Shown here one piece after another: positions 46,596 through 55,236 of a DNA stretch of 64,000 nt. A program made the translations under genes and the position numbers. This stretch comes from an uncultured Algibacter sp. (lineage in GTDB: Bacteria; Bacteroidota; Bacteroidia; Flavobacteriales; Flavobacteriaceae). Location of the stretch: the NCBI GenBank assembly GCA_937958265.1, contig CALGNX010000014.1:78288-142287 (forward strand), read 5' to 3'. Numbering within the stretch: the stretch's first letter is position 1; the number at the start of each line of letters is the position of its first letter. The notes beneath the pieces were generated by a model. The model was not told where the DNA came from. It ran no database searches and saw nothing but the letters and a program-made list of their open reading frames with translations.

Positions 46596-48617
46596 TTATA
46601 GTTTATCGGTTGCCAATCTTCTTATTTCAGGGTTTGCATCATTTTTTGCTATATCCGCAATATCGTGCTGAAATGTCATTTTATTTAATGCTAGTTTTCG
46701 TATTTCAGGATCTTTATCGTTTTTTGCAACCTTCACAATATCTGACTGTAATCTCATTTTGTTTAATAACGCCCTTCTAGTGCCCGAGTTACTACTTTTA
46801 GTATTAACAACGTCTTTATGCAATTGGGGTTTGTGTACCTTTTTAATGGTTTTTTCAGTCTCTATTTTAATACCGTTTAAGTCTATTTTTACTTTAATGG
46901 AGTTAGACGTTTTATTCTCGTCATTCTCATCACTTTCTACAGGCGTATTTTTACTATTAATTTTCGGTGTTTTTTCAGTTGAATGGTTTTCAGGGCAGTC
47001 TAAACATACAACGGTATTGTGTATTACCTTTAAATAATGTTCTTCCATACCATAGTCCAAAATATCATTAAGGTAAGATTTGTTTCTATGAAAGGTATTC
47101 GTGTTCTCATCCGCATACAATACGGTTCCCTCAGGTACATACAGTATAATTTTAACTTTTTGGTTTCTAAATTTATGCTTTAAACCAGTAGTTAAAAAGG
47201 CATTAAAGTTTAATGCGTTATTAACAAAAGCATAGTTGTAATTTATAGCTTTAGCTCGGTTTTCAGCCATTTCATAACTTTTACCTCTAGCATGTTTTTC
47301 AATATGTAGTAATGCTAAGGAGTCTTTAGTCGATCTTATAATTAATTGGATATTAGAAGTGTAAATAACCTTTTTATTACCCTCGCGCACAATTTCAAAG
47401 TCATCATTATTTTTATAAAGGCGCCCAGAATTGGAGTTAGAGTAACGCGTTTCGTGGTTAATCATTTTAATTTTTAAAGTATCTGTAGCTTTTATATTAA
47501 CGGTTTCCTTTAGGTTAATATGTGCATCAAAAGCATATTCGTTAGCATGTGTAATACCAACAATAACCAAACCAATAACAGTTATAATCCAGACACCTAA
47601 AAGTGTAATTTTAGCAATATTACCAATAGATTTTAGGTTGTTAACCAATATTTTTAAACCCAAATAAAACAAGAAAAAGAAAGGAATAGCCAAGGCGAAA
47701 AAGGTTAATAAAGATATGAGCCATAAAGGCATGTTGGATGAGTTGGCGGCATCCACAAGATCCAACCCAGGTATTTTAACAACATCTAAAATACTAACAG
47801 AAAACAAGCCAATAGTAAGAGCAATTAAAGCTATTGCCCCAATAAAAATAAGTAGTACGGCTATAAATTTAGTAAACACTTTAAAGAAGAACATAACAAC
47901 ATCTCTAATAGCTTTAAAAAACTGTCTCGAAGTCGATTTTATAGAATTTCCAGTTTGTTTTACATTAATATTTTTAGCAGCATTAGTAACAGAATTTGAT
48001 ACATTTTTTGCCACATCGCCAACGGTTTCAGAAACGGAATCGAAACCATCTTTAATTTGTTTCTCAATATTACTAATATTAACAGGCTCGCCCGTCATCA
48101 TTATTTTTTCTGCAGTTGTTTGGGCTTCGGGCACTAAAATCCACAATAATATATATAGTAAAACACCCGTTCCAGCGCCTAACACTAGCAAAACCCAAGC
48201 CAACCTAATCCAAACGGCATCAATACCAAAATAGTGAGATAAGCCAGAGGAAACCCCGCCAATGTATGCGCCATCCACATCTCTAAAAAGCTTTCGTGTT
48301 GGCCTTGGTTTTCTGTTAAACGTAGGCTCGGGTTCATCTTCAAAAATAGCATCATCCACCACATAATCCTCAGGCTGGCCCATAATAGCAATCACATCAT
48401 CCACATGCTTAATGCCAATAACCTGTTTGTTATGTTGCATGCGCTCATTAAAAATTTCAGCGATGCGTGCCTCAATATCCGCTATAATTTCAGAGTGCCC
48501 CTGCGAATTTTTTAACGAGTGGTTTACGGCCTCCAGATACCTTTGTAGTTTTAAGTACGCATCCTCATCAATATGAAAAAATATACCCGCTAAATTTATG
48601 TTTACTGTTTTATTCAT
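46596..48617 (-). CDS. PspC-domain membrane protein with C-terminal HEAT-like repeats
   Basis: The 673-residue protein has a soluble N-terminus (about 1-100), a PspC domain (KLFRDVDGAYIGGVSSGLSHYFGID... about 105-165, ending in the WVLLVLGAGTGVLLYILLWILVPE membrane helix), further transmembrane segments near residues 240-275, 295-320 and 335-355, and a long periplasmic-type region related to the fused domain seen in Bacteroidota PspC proteins. The last ~57 residues are two copies of a 28-residue helical unit (NKMxxQxDIxxxAKNDxxPEIRxLA). The start overlaps the padR stop by 8 nt. PspC proteins act in envelope-stress sensing; ligand and output are unknown here. Confidence 0.85.
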   Translation of the reverse strand: MNKTVNINLAGIFFHIDEDAYLKLQRYLEAVNHSLKNSQGHSEIIADIEARIAEIFNERMQHNKQVIGIKHVDDVIAIMGQPEDYVVDDAIFEDEPEPTFNRKPRPTRKLFRDVDGAYIGGVSSGLSHYFGIDAVWIRLAWVLLVLGAGTGVLLYILLWILVPEAQTTAEKIMMTGEPVNISNIEKQIKDGFDSVSETVGDVAKNVSNSVTNAAKNINVKQTGNSIKSTSRQFFKAIRDVVMFFFKVFTKFIAVLLIFIGAIALIALTIGLFSVSILDVVKIPGLDLVDAANSSNMPLWLISLLTFFALAIPFFFLFYLGLKILVNNLKSIGNIAKITLLGVWIITVIGLVIVGITHANEYAFDAHINLKETVNIKATDTLKIKMINHETRYSNSNSGRLYKNNDDFEIVREGNKKVIYTSNIQLIIRSTKDSLALLHIEKHARGKSYEMAENRAKAINYNYAFVNNALNFNAFLTTGLKHKFRNQKVKIILYVPEGTVLYADENTNTFHRNKSYLNDILDYGMEEHYLKVIHNTVVCLDCPENHSTEKTPKINSKNTPVESDENDENKTSNSIKVKIDLNGIKIETEKTIKKVHKPQLHKDVVNTKSSNSGTRRALLNKMRLQSDIVKVAKNDKDPEIRKLALNKMTFQHDIADIAKNDANPEIRRLATDKL

Positions 48618-48954
48618 TTTCTGTAGGTTTTTGGCTAGTTACTAGGGTTACAGCGTGGTGTAATTCGATCCAGGTGGTATTTAATTCGTTTAAAAACAAT
48701 TGTCCGGTTTCGGTTAAAGCGTAGTATTTTCTTGGCGGCCCAGAGGTAGATTCTTCCCATCTGTAATTTAAAAGTCCTGCATTTTTTAGTCTGGTTAATA
48801 AAGGGTAAATGGTACCTTCAACCACCAATAATTTAGCGTCTTTTAAAGTCCCTAAAATTTCGGCCACATAGGCATCCTTATCCTTTAAAACGGATAGTAT
48901 ACAGAATTCCAATACGCCTTTACGCATCTGCGCTTTTGTGTTTTCTATCTTCAT
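48610..48954 (-). CDS. PadR-family transcriptional regulator
   Basis: The 114-residue winged-helix protein shows the PadR pattern: MRKGVLEFCILSVL at the start, VEGTIYPLLTRLKNAGLL in the recognition region, and SGPPRKYYALTETGQLFL in the wing. It is the first gene of the PadR-PspC-GIN operon and overlaps the pspC-like gene by 8 nt, so it probably represses its own operon and responds to an unknown envelope or small-molecule signal. Confidence 0.92.
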   Translation of the reverse strand: MKIENTKAQMRKGVLEFCILSVLKDKDAYVAEILGTLKDAKLLVVEGTIYPLLTRLKNAGLLNYRWEESTSGPPRKYYALTETGQLFLNELNTTWIELHHAVTLVTSQKPTENE

Positions 48955-49039
48955 GTTATAAAGCGTTTTTAATGTAAAACGGTTTGTTTTTCTACTAGTT
49001 TTTAAAAATAGTACCGTTAGTTAACTTGTGTTATGTTTT

Positions 49040-49129
49040 GGGCGTTACCCTAAAAAGGGTCGGGCTTTCCGTTACAAGTCCGCACTCCCAAAAGGTCGCT
49101 GTGGGCTTTTCTCTGCAATCCCTAACGCG
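49040..49129 (+). repeat. Dispersed repeat, copy B (90 bp)
   Basis: It begins GGGCGTTACCC, contains GGTCGGGCTTTCCGTTA and ends GCAATCCCTAACGC. The interior has its own inverted repeats (GCCCACAG-like arms). It sits alone in the gap between padR and the TM2 gene, both of which read leftwards. Confidence 0.8.
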
Positions 49130-49239
49130 TGCTAACCTGCTAAATTCATGTTTTCATTTTGGTATATGTTGCGTTTTTAAAAGCCTATTATTAAAGTAAG
49201 TTTATAAAAGCATTCAGTGTTCTATTTCGCACTTTCAAA

Positions 49240-49590
49240 TTAATGCCACATCGCTTTTAAATCTCTAATGGTGTTAATAGCTACATCGTTATTATATTTT
49301 TTAACAAGCCCTGGTATCCTAAATAAGTCAATAAACCACCAAAACCCACAGCCACCGCCGGTTAGCCAAAAAAGTATTTGAATATCCCATCTTCTTAAAT
49401 AGCCATAGTGTGCCGAGAATATTAAAATTAAAAATAAATAAGCAATACCAACCGATTTGCTTCTTCTTCTAAACTCTTCCACAAATAAATCTTGTTTTTC
49501 AACAGACCATTTTGCCAGTTCATATTTTATCATAGGCGATAAATTATTAATATTAGAACCCGAAATAAGCAGTGTCGCATGTTGTTCCAT
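49240..49590 (-). CDS. TM2-domain membrane protein
   Basis: The 116-residue protein has a charged, helical first half and two transmembrane helices near residues 48-66 and 72-93 (VGIAYLFLILIFSAHYGYL; IQILFWLTGGGCGFWWFIDLFRIP). The short loop and the GxxGxxWxxDLFRIP block are typical of TM2 domains. Function is unknown. A TATATTTG promoter element lies 55 nt upstream of the ATG. Confidence 0.85.
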   Translation of the reverse strand: MEQHATLLISGSNINNLSPMIKYELAKWSVEKQDLFVEEFRRRSKSVGIAYLFLILIFSAHYGYLRRWDIQILFWLTGGGCGFWWFIDLFRIPGLVKKYNNDVAINTIRDLKAMWH

Positions 49591-49644
49591 AAAAAAATAA
49601 TAGGTTTTTAAAACTAGGTTTAACTATAAAAATAGAGTACGCTG

Positions 49645-49652
49645 CAAATATA
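49645..49652 (-). promoter_or_regulatory. -7 promoter element of the TM2 gene
   Basis: TATATTTG on the minus strand matches TAnnTTTG and lies 54 nt before the TM2 start. Confidence 0.6.
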
Positions 49653-49760
49653 TGTTTAAAAAAAGGTACTTTGTTAAACATAGTACTGTATATTAACATT
49701 TATTTAACAATTTTAAGACGTGTTTATTTGTTAACTTAGTAAAAATTTAAAATATAAATT

Positions 49761-50216
49761 ATGGCGTTAACACGACGTAAATTAAATATGTATACCATGT
49801 TTAAATTACCATCTGCTTACCTTTGTGGTGTTCGAACAAAACATATTGATAACCAGAAATGTGTAGTTGGTGTAAAGTTTAAATGGATAAACCAAAATCC
49901 ATTCAAGTCCATGTTTTGGGCGGTACAAGGTATGGCAGCAGAGTTTTCAACAGGTGCTTTAATGATTAGTAAAATTCAAGAATCTGGTAAACGCATATCT
50001 ATGTTAGTCACCTCCAACAATGCCACATTTACAAAAAAGGCTACAGGTAAAATAAAGTTTACTTGTAACGATGGAGAGGCTATAGATAACCTTTTAAAAA
50101 AAGCTATAGAAACTGGAGAAGGGCAAACGCTGTGGATGCAATCCGTTGGTGTAAACGAAGCAGGTGTTGTTGTTTCTACTTTTAATTTTGAGTGGAGTGT
50201 AAAATTGAAGCAATAA
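49761..50216 (+). CDS. DUF4442 hotdog-fold protein
   Basis: The 151-residue protein matches the DUF4442 family, which has the hotdog fold of acyl-CoA thioesterases. Visible blocks are LNMYTMFKLPSAYL at the N-terminus, KWINQNPFKSMFWAVQGMAAEFSTG in the central helix region and AGVVVSTFNFEWSVKLK at the end. A lipid-CoA hydrolase role is possible but unproven. No partner gene is obvious; the AIM24-type gene follows after 163 nt. Confidence 0.78.
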   Translation: MALTRRKLNMYTMFKLPSAYLCGVRTKHIDNQKCVVGVKFKWINQNPFKSMFWAVQGMAAEFSTGALMISKIQESGKRISMLVTSNNATFTKKATGKIKFTCNDGEAIDNLLKKAIETGEGQTLWMQSVGVNEAGVVVSTFNFEWSVKLKQ

Positions 50217-50379
50217 CACTTCATCTAATACGTAATTAAACCCCCTTTTTATAACAAGCATAGCTTTTAAATAAAAATCGAATTATGTTTTTATAAATAT
50301 ATTTTTAAGATTTCAGTTAGCACACATGTTTTTTTAAGATTTCAAAACAAAACCCAAAAACTTAATACACTTATTTACA

Positions 50380-51180
50380 ATGACAGCACATGAAATTGAT
50401 TACCGTATTTATGGTGAAGAAATGCAATATGTAGAAATTGAACTAGACCCGCAAGAAGGCGTTGTAGCAGAAGCAGGAAGCTTTATGATGATGGACGATG
50501 GCATAAAAATGGAAACTATTTTTGGCGATGGCTCCCAAAAAGACACTGGGTTTATGGGTAAAATTCTTGGTGCAGGTAAACGTATTTTAACAGGCGAAAG
50601 TTTATTTATGACGGCCTTTTATAATAACCTTGTGGGGAAACGTAATGTTTCCTTTGCTTCGCCATACCCAGGGAAAATTATTCCGATAGATTTAACACAC
50701 TTTGGAGGCAAATTTATTTGCCAAAAGGATGCCTTTCTTTGTGCAGCAAAAGGGGTAAGCGTAGGTGTTGAGTTCTCTAAAAAAATAGGACGCGGACTTT
50801 TTGGGGGCGAAGGTTTTATTATGCAAAAATTAGAAGGCGATGGTATGGCTTTTGTTCATGCGGGTGGCACAATGGCTACGAAAGAATTAAAAGAAGGCGA
50901 GGTTTTACGCGTAGATACCGGTTGTATTGTAGGTTTTGATCAAACGGTGGATTATGATATTGAATTTATAGGCGGCATTAAAAATTCTGTATTTGGTGGC
51001 GAAGGTTTGTTTTTTGCAAAACTCCAGGGCCCAGGTACTGTTTATATTCAGTCTTTACCGTTTAGTAGGTTGGCAGGTCGTGTGTTAGCATCGGCAGCTA
51101 ATACAGGGGGGAAAAGTAAAGGCGAAGGCAGTGTGCTAGGCGGTTTAGGTAACTTACTAGATGGTGATAATAGGTTTTAA
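50380..51180 (+). CDS. AIM24/TIGR00266-family protein
   Basis: The 266-residue protein is of the AIM24 type, rich in beta strands with glycine-rich turns: [53 protein letters not shown] and [18 protein letters not shown]. It has no signal peptide or membrane helix. Bacterial members are of unknown function; mitochondrial AIM24 is linked to inner-membrane organisation. The duplicated FGGEG(L/F) strands show an internal repeat. Confidence 0.85.
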   Translation: MTAHEIDYRIYGEEMQYVEIELDPQEGVVAEAGSFMMMDDGIKMETIFGDGSQKDTGFMGKILGAGKRILTGESLFMTAFYNNLVGKRNVSFASPYPGKIIPIDLTHFGGKFICQKDAFLCAAKGVSVGVEFSKKIGRGLFGGEGFIMQKLEGDGMAFVHAGGTMATKELKEGEVLRVDTGCIVGFDQTVDYDIEFIGGIKNSVFGGEGLFFAKLQGPGTVYIQSLPFSRLAGRVLASAANTGGKSKGEGSVLGGLGNLLDGDNRF

Positions 51181-51396
51181 TAAAAGCGCTTAAGAATTTA
51201 TAAACAAAAAAAAACGACAGTGTTATTGTAATGATTTTGGTTCTTTTAATACTATTGGATAGTAAAATTTATGTTAAAAAAACACAATATAGTGATTTGT
51301 AAGAATAATTTTCATAATTTAGGGCAGATTAAAGATTAAAACGTTCTTTTTAACTTAAAAATTTGATTATTACTAAAAAACTAAAACTAAATAATT

Positions 51397-51594
51397 ATGC
51401 CAACAGCAATGTTAGAATATACTAAAGTTATATTAAACAAAGTGAGTTTTGATACGAGTTTGTTTTGTAAGGAGGTGAAAAAGGCTCTACAGCGATTAAT
51501 GCCTTACGAAATAGAAGAAATTAAAATGTATATACAATTGATAGTACAGCAAAACCCAAACCTAGATGTCTGTTTAATTCATTTAGAAGCTTAA
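51397..51594 (+). CDS. Small conserved protein of unknown function
   Basis: The 65-residue soluble protein opens MPTAMLEYTKVILNKVSFD and is mostly helical, with a second half (MPYEIEEIKMYIQLIV) of the type found in short flavobacterial proteins. I cannot assign a function. It has its own terminator immediately downstream, which supports a real, monocistronic gene. Confidence 0.65.
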   Translation: MPTAMLEYTKVILNKVSFDTSLFCKEVKKALQRLMPYEIEEIKMYIQLIVQQNPNLDVCLIHLEA

Positions 51595-51597
51595 TTT

Positions 51598-51629
51598 AAA
51601 GCGGCCTTAGAGCCGCTTTTTTTATTTTT
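51598..51629 (+). terminator. Intrinsic terminator after the 65-residue gene
   Basis: An 8-bp GC-rich stem AAAGCGGC/GCCGCTTT around CTTAGA is followed by a long T-rich tail. Confidence 0.88.
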
Positions 51630-51677
51630 TATTCAGAGATAACAATGTTTAGGATTTTTAAATAATCTAAATAGCAC

Positions 51678-51685
51678 TATCTTTG
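51678..51685 (+). promoter_or_regulatory. -7 promoter element of the copper-locus genes
   Basis: TATCTTTG matches TAnnTTTG and ends 21 nt before the TTG start of the CNGKCH gene, supporting that start. Confidence 0.6.
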
Positions 51686-51706
51686 TAATTCTAAATAGCT
51701 TTAGGT

Positions 51707-52081
51707 TTGAAAACAGTATATATATATGTTTTGATTCTTGCTTTATCTTTAAAGCCCATATATAATATATATTACCTAACATATTATCAAATTAACACAG
51801 AATTTATAGCGTTAACATTTTGTGAGAATAAAAATAAGGTTGAGCTAGCTTGTAATGGAAAATGCCATTTAGCTAAACAATTAAAAACCGATAAAAGTTC
51901 AGAAGACGGAAATACACTAAAATTGCAAACAGAAATTTTTACCCTAGTATTTTTCCAGATAAACGACTATTTACAACTGAACAGCACTTTATGTTATTTG
52001 GATAAAAGTATCAATACACGCTACATTCAATACTATACTTACAATTTAATTGATACCCCTTTTAGACCACCCACTGCATAG
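51707..52081 (+). CDS. Small membrane-anchored protein with CNGKCH motif
   Basis: The 124-residue protein begins with TTG (no in-frame ATG is available near the promoter), has an N-terminal hydrophobic segment (about 4-28), Cys39 and then CNGKCH at 49-54, and no other recognisable domain. Similar short proteins with CNGKCxL are often found in Bacteroidota beside metal-handling or redox genes. Cys39, Cys49, Cys53 and His54 could bind a metal. Its position just upstream of the MbnP-like gene suggests a part in the same copper system; this is inference. Confidence 0.7.
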   Translation: MKTVYIYVLILALSLKPIYNIYYLTYYQINTEFIALTFCENKNKVELACNGKCHLAKQLKTDKSSEDGNTLKLQTEIFTLVFFQINDYLQLNSTLCYLDKSINTRYIQYYTYNLIDTPFRPPTA

Positions 52082-52192
52082 TACAACCTCTTGTAATACA
52101 AGTACTATAAGCTTTTAGGAAACAAAATATTTTACAAATACTTAAGTTAACGCATACAACATTATGTGCTAACTTACAAACTATACAAATAA

Positions 52193-52993
52193 ATGAAATT
52201 TATAAAATTCACATTTGCACTATTGTCGTGCGCAATAATAACAAGTTGTTCAACGGATGATGATAATAGCTCAGAAAATTTAACAGGACAAACAGGAAAT
52301 GTAGTTATTAAATTCGATAATGGCGTTGGCGACCAAGACTTCGTTTTTGGTACATCTTATAATAAATCTAATGAAGAGTCATTTAAGTTAAACAATTTAA
52401 AATACATTATTAGTAACATAAGATTTAAGGATAATGAAGGCAACACTTTTCTTTATCCTATCGAAAAAAATGTCTTTATAGTAAGTGAAGATGAAGGAAA
52501 TAATGCTGGTGAAATTTTATTAACATTAGAAGATGTTAATGCAGCAAATTATACAGAAGTAACTTTTGGTATTGGCATTGATCAAGAGCGCTTTAGTAAA
52601 GGAGCAGATGGGCAAGGTGATTTTCTTGCCAAAGCTCAAGATGCCGGCATGATGTGGAGTTGGGCATCTGGTTACAAGTTTATTAGATTTGATGGGGCAT
52701 TCTCTACAAATACAATTACCGATGAAGGTTTAAATCTGCATATGGGAAGCGTAGGAACATCTTTAGATAATTATAAAGAAACAACCTTAAGTTTACCAAA
52801 TTCTATTCTGGTAAGAGCCGATAAAAACCCTGAAATTCATATTAAAGCAGATATTATGAAAGTTTTTGATGGTGTGGAATCTGTTAATTTTGCAGACGGT
52901 TACGATCAAGTACATGTCGATGCAGTTGAAACACCTATAATAGCTACCAATGTTGCAGCTATGTTTTCTGTACATCACGTACATAATGATTAA
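52193..52993 (+). CDS. mbnP: MbnP-family copper-binding lipoprotein
   Basis: The 266-residue lipoprotein (lipobox ITSC, Cys19) fits the MbnP family: FKLNNLKYIISNIRF, TFGIGIDQERFS, MMWSWASGYKFIRFDG and LHMGSVGTS. In characterised MbnP a tryptophan is converted to kynurenine by MbnH, creating a high-affinity Cu(I) site; the tryptophan-rich MWSWASGYKF block is the likely region here. The C-terminus ends HHVHND, and other His residues could add ligands. A dihaem partner gene follows, separated by a hairpin. The protein should be periplasmic or at the inner or outer membrane surface. Confidence 0.87.
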   Translation: MKFIKFTFALLSCAIITSCSTDDDNSSENLTGQTGNVVIKFDNGVGDQDFVFGTSYNKSNEESFKLNNLKYIISNIRFKDNEGNTFLYPIEKNVFIVSEDEGNNAGEILLTLEDVNAANYTEVTFGIGIDQERFSKGADGQGDFLAKAQDAGMMWSWASGYKFIRFDGAFSTNTITDEGLNLHMGSVGTSLDNYKETTLSLPNSILVRADKNPEIHIKADIMKVFDGVESVNFADGYDQVHVDAVETPIIATNVAAMFSVHHVHND

Positions 52994-53003
52994 TTTAAAA
53001 TAC

Positions 53004-53038
53004 AACCTATTGGGTGCGCTTTAGTGCCCAATAGGTTT
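53004..53038 (+). terminator. Terminator or attenuator hairpin between mbnP- and mbnH-like genes
   Basis: An 11-bp stem (AACCTATTGGG with CCCAATAGGTT) around a 12-base loop leads into TTTAATT. With a short T tail, and the next gene starting 11 nt later, partial termination seems more likely than a full stop. Confidence 0.65.
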
Positions 53039-53048
53039 TAATTATGTT

Positions 53049-54107
53049 ATGAAAAAAGAAATTTTAGCTATTTTAACAGTAATAGTTTTACTCTGTAGTT
53101 GCACACAATCTTCTGATGATGTTGTGGGCAGTTATGAAGCAATTCCATTAGTGGTTAATAAGCCATCAAACTTTCCTGATATTGTTTATAATTTAGATAA
53201 CAACCAGGTAACGGAAGCTGGTTTCGAGCTTGGTAAAAAACTTTTTTACGAAGGTAAACTTTCAGCCAATAACGCTATTCCGTGTGCGTTTTGCCATGAG
53301 CAGGCTTTTGCGTTTACACATCATGAACATACTGTTAGCCATGGTTTAAATGGTGGTGTTGGTAAAAGAAACGCACCACCCATGCAAAATTTAGCATATC
53401 AGTCGGAATTTATGTGGGACGGCGCGGCTACACATCTCGATTTACTTTCTATAATTCCAATAACATCGGAAGTTGAAATGGGAGAAACTTTAAGTAATGT
53501 GCTTTCTAAACTAAAAGCAGATCCTTATTACCAAACCCAATTTGAAAAAGCATTTAAAAATGGAGCCATTAACAGCGAAAATATGCTTAAAGCCTTATCG
53601 CAGTTTATGGTTATGATGGTGTCTTCAAATTCCAAATACGACAAATATGTAAGACAAGAAGGTAATGTGAGTTTTAGTAAGAAAGAACGCGATGGTTTGG
53701 ATACGTTTAAAAATAAATGTGCCTCTTGCCATGCTACAGACCTTTTTACAGACCAAACATATAGAAATACAGGATTACCAATTAACCCTAGGCTAAATGA
53801 CAAAGGGCGATTTGTTATTTTTGAAAACTCAGATGATTTATACAAATTTAAAGTACCTAGTTTAAGGAATATAGAAAAATCTAAACCCTACATGCACGAC
53901 GGCCGATTATCAAGTTTAGAAGCAGTGCTTAATTTTTATGATAATGGTATGGTTGAAAATGGGGGGCTAGTAGATCCTATTTTTAAAAAGGAAGATGGGT
54001 CTTTAGGGATTAGTTTAACGCCCTACGAAAAGGAAAGTATTATTGCTTTTTTAAAAACCTTAACGGATAATGAATTTTTAACAGATGATAGGTTTGCAGA
54101 ATTTTAA
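53049..54107 (+). CDS. mbnH: MbnH-type dihaem cytochrome c peroxidase family lipoprotein
   Basis: The 352-residue protein belongs to the dihaem MauG/cytochrome c peroxidase superfamily. A lipoprotein signal (VLLCSC) is followed by haem-binding motifs CAFCH (79-83) and CASCH (224-228), the FAFTHHEHTVSHGLNG loop, RNAPPMQNLAY and KVPSLRNIEKSKPYMHDGRL. It lies directly after the MbnP-like gene, the arrangement in which MbnH oxidises a tryptophan of MbnP. A general cytochrome c peroxidase is the alternative, but the pairing favours MbnH. The next gene overlaps its end by 23 nt. Confidence 0.88.
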   Translation: MKKEILAILTVIVLLCSCTQSSDDVVGSYEAIPLVVNKPSNFPDIVYNLDNNQVTEAGFELGKKLFYEGKLSANNAIPCAFCHEQAFAFTHHEHTVSHGLNGGVGKRNAPPMQNLAYQSEFMWDGAATHLDLLSIIPITSEVEMGETLSNVLSKLKADPYYQTQFEKAFKNGAINSENMLKALSQFMVMMVSSNSKYDKYVRQEGNVSFSKKERDGLDTFKNKCASCHATDLFTDQTYRNTGLPINPRLNDKGRFVIFENSDDLYKFKVPSLRNIEKSKPYMHDGRLSSLEAVLNFYDNGMVENGGLVDPIFKKEDGSLGISLTPYEKESIIAFLKTLTDNEFLTDDRFAEF

Positions 54108-55083
54108 TTTTAGACTATTGGCAGGTTTTATCTTCTCATTAACCATACAATTAATGTATGGCCATGAGGTTAAACCACCATGCGAAAGCCATGTTTATAA
54201 ACCACTAAGTCCTTTGTGTGATTTATGTGGTTGTTCCACCGGAAGCGGAAGCTTTGGTTTTGGTACTTTAGGCAACTCTAATTTTGTGGGTTTAAGGTAT
54301 ATTAATCAGAATTTTGAGTCTAGAGATGGTATTTTTATAAACTCTCCAAAAAGTAAAGAGGTTTTTAACACTTACCAATTATGGGCACAAATTCCTGTAA
54401 ATAATTCGATTAATATAACCGTAAATTTACCTTACCAGAATTTAACAAGGAAACGGGTTAACGCAAATACCGAAACTTTAAGAGGATTGGGAGACGCGAG
54501 CGCTATAGGTTGGTATAAGGTTAATTTTTATAAGAAGGAAAGCGACGCTTTAACATTTAATACCGAACGCCAACCCTCGGGGCATGTATTGCAATTTGGT
54601 TTAGGTGTTAAATTACCAACAGGAAAATTCGAAGAAGCATTGGCCGATAATGTAAATCCAGGGTTTCAAGTTGGTACAGGTAGTGTGGATGGGGTGTTTT
54701 CTTTAGGTTACAATTACGGTACGAATAAATTTGGTTTAAATACCTTGATGACGTATTATGTTAAAGGTGAAAATAGAAATGACTATCAGTTTGGTAATCA
54801 ATTTAGTTATTCAGCTAATTTTTTTACTGCAATTTCAAAAGCTAATTATAACATTATGCCTTTTGTTGGGATTTCAGGCGATATGTACAACAAAATAAGG
54901 CAATTTGGAGAAACCATAGCGGATACCGATGGAAACATTATAAATACCACTGTGGGCTCAGAACTTGCAATAGAGAAATTTATTTTCGGATTAAATTATA
55001 CATTGCCTTTATCGCAAAATATTTTTGGGGGTAACGTAACATCTAAAAATAGATTTTCATTATATGTTAATTATGCCCTTTAG
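54085..55083 (+). CDS. Outer-membrane beta-barrel-like protein with N-terminal cysteine cluster
   Basis: The 332-residue protein has a signal-peptide-like start (ends near LMYG), then Cys33 and the cluster CDLCGC (Cys45, Cys48, Cys50), and a body of alternating amphipathic strands (YQLWAQIPVNNSINITVNLPYQNL, LQFGLGVKLPTGKF) ending in FSLYVNYAL, typical of an outer-membrane barrel. The ATG at 54085 lies inside the end of the MbnH-like gene (23-nt overlap), so translation is coupled. I infer a role in metal or cofactor passage across the outer membrane; no family name is certain. Confidence 0.7.
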   Translation: MIGLQNFNFRLLAGFIFSLTIQLMYGHEVKPPCESHVYKPLSPLCDLCGCSTGSGSFGFGTLGNSNFVGLRYINQNFESRDGIFINSPKSKEVFNTYQLWAQIPVNNSINITVNLPYQNLTRKRVNANTETLRGLGDASAIGWYKVNFYKKESDALTFNTERQPSGHVLQFGLGVKLPTGKFEEALADNVNPGFQVGTGSVDGVFSLGYNYGTNKFGLNTLMTYYVKGENRNDYQFGNQFSYSANFFTAISKANYNIMPFVGISGDMYNKIRQFGETIADTDGNIINTTVGSELAIEKFIFGLNYTLPLSQNIFGGNVTSKNRFSLYVNYAL

Positions 55084-55236
55084 CTAATACCAATTTGGTT
55101 TTGTGTAGGCGTGTTTTTAACTTGAATTGAAGCTAATAACTAACTTTTGGTTTATTATAAAATATACATCAAATAGAAATAACTTATAGGAAGTACGATT
55201 AACTATTAGCTACACCATTTTAAATTTTAGTTTGTA

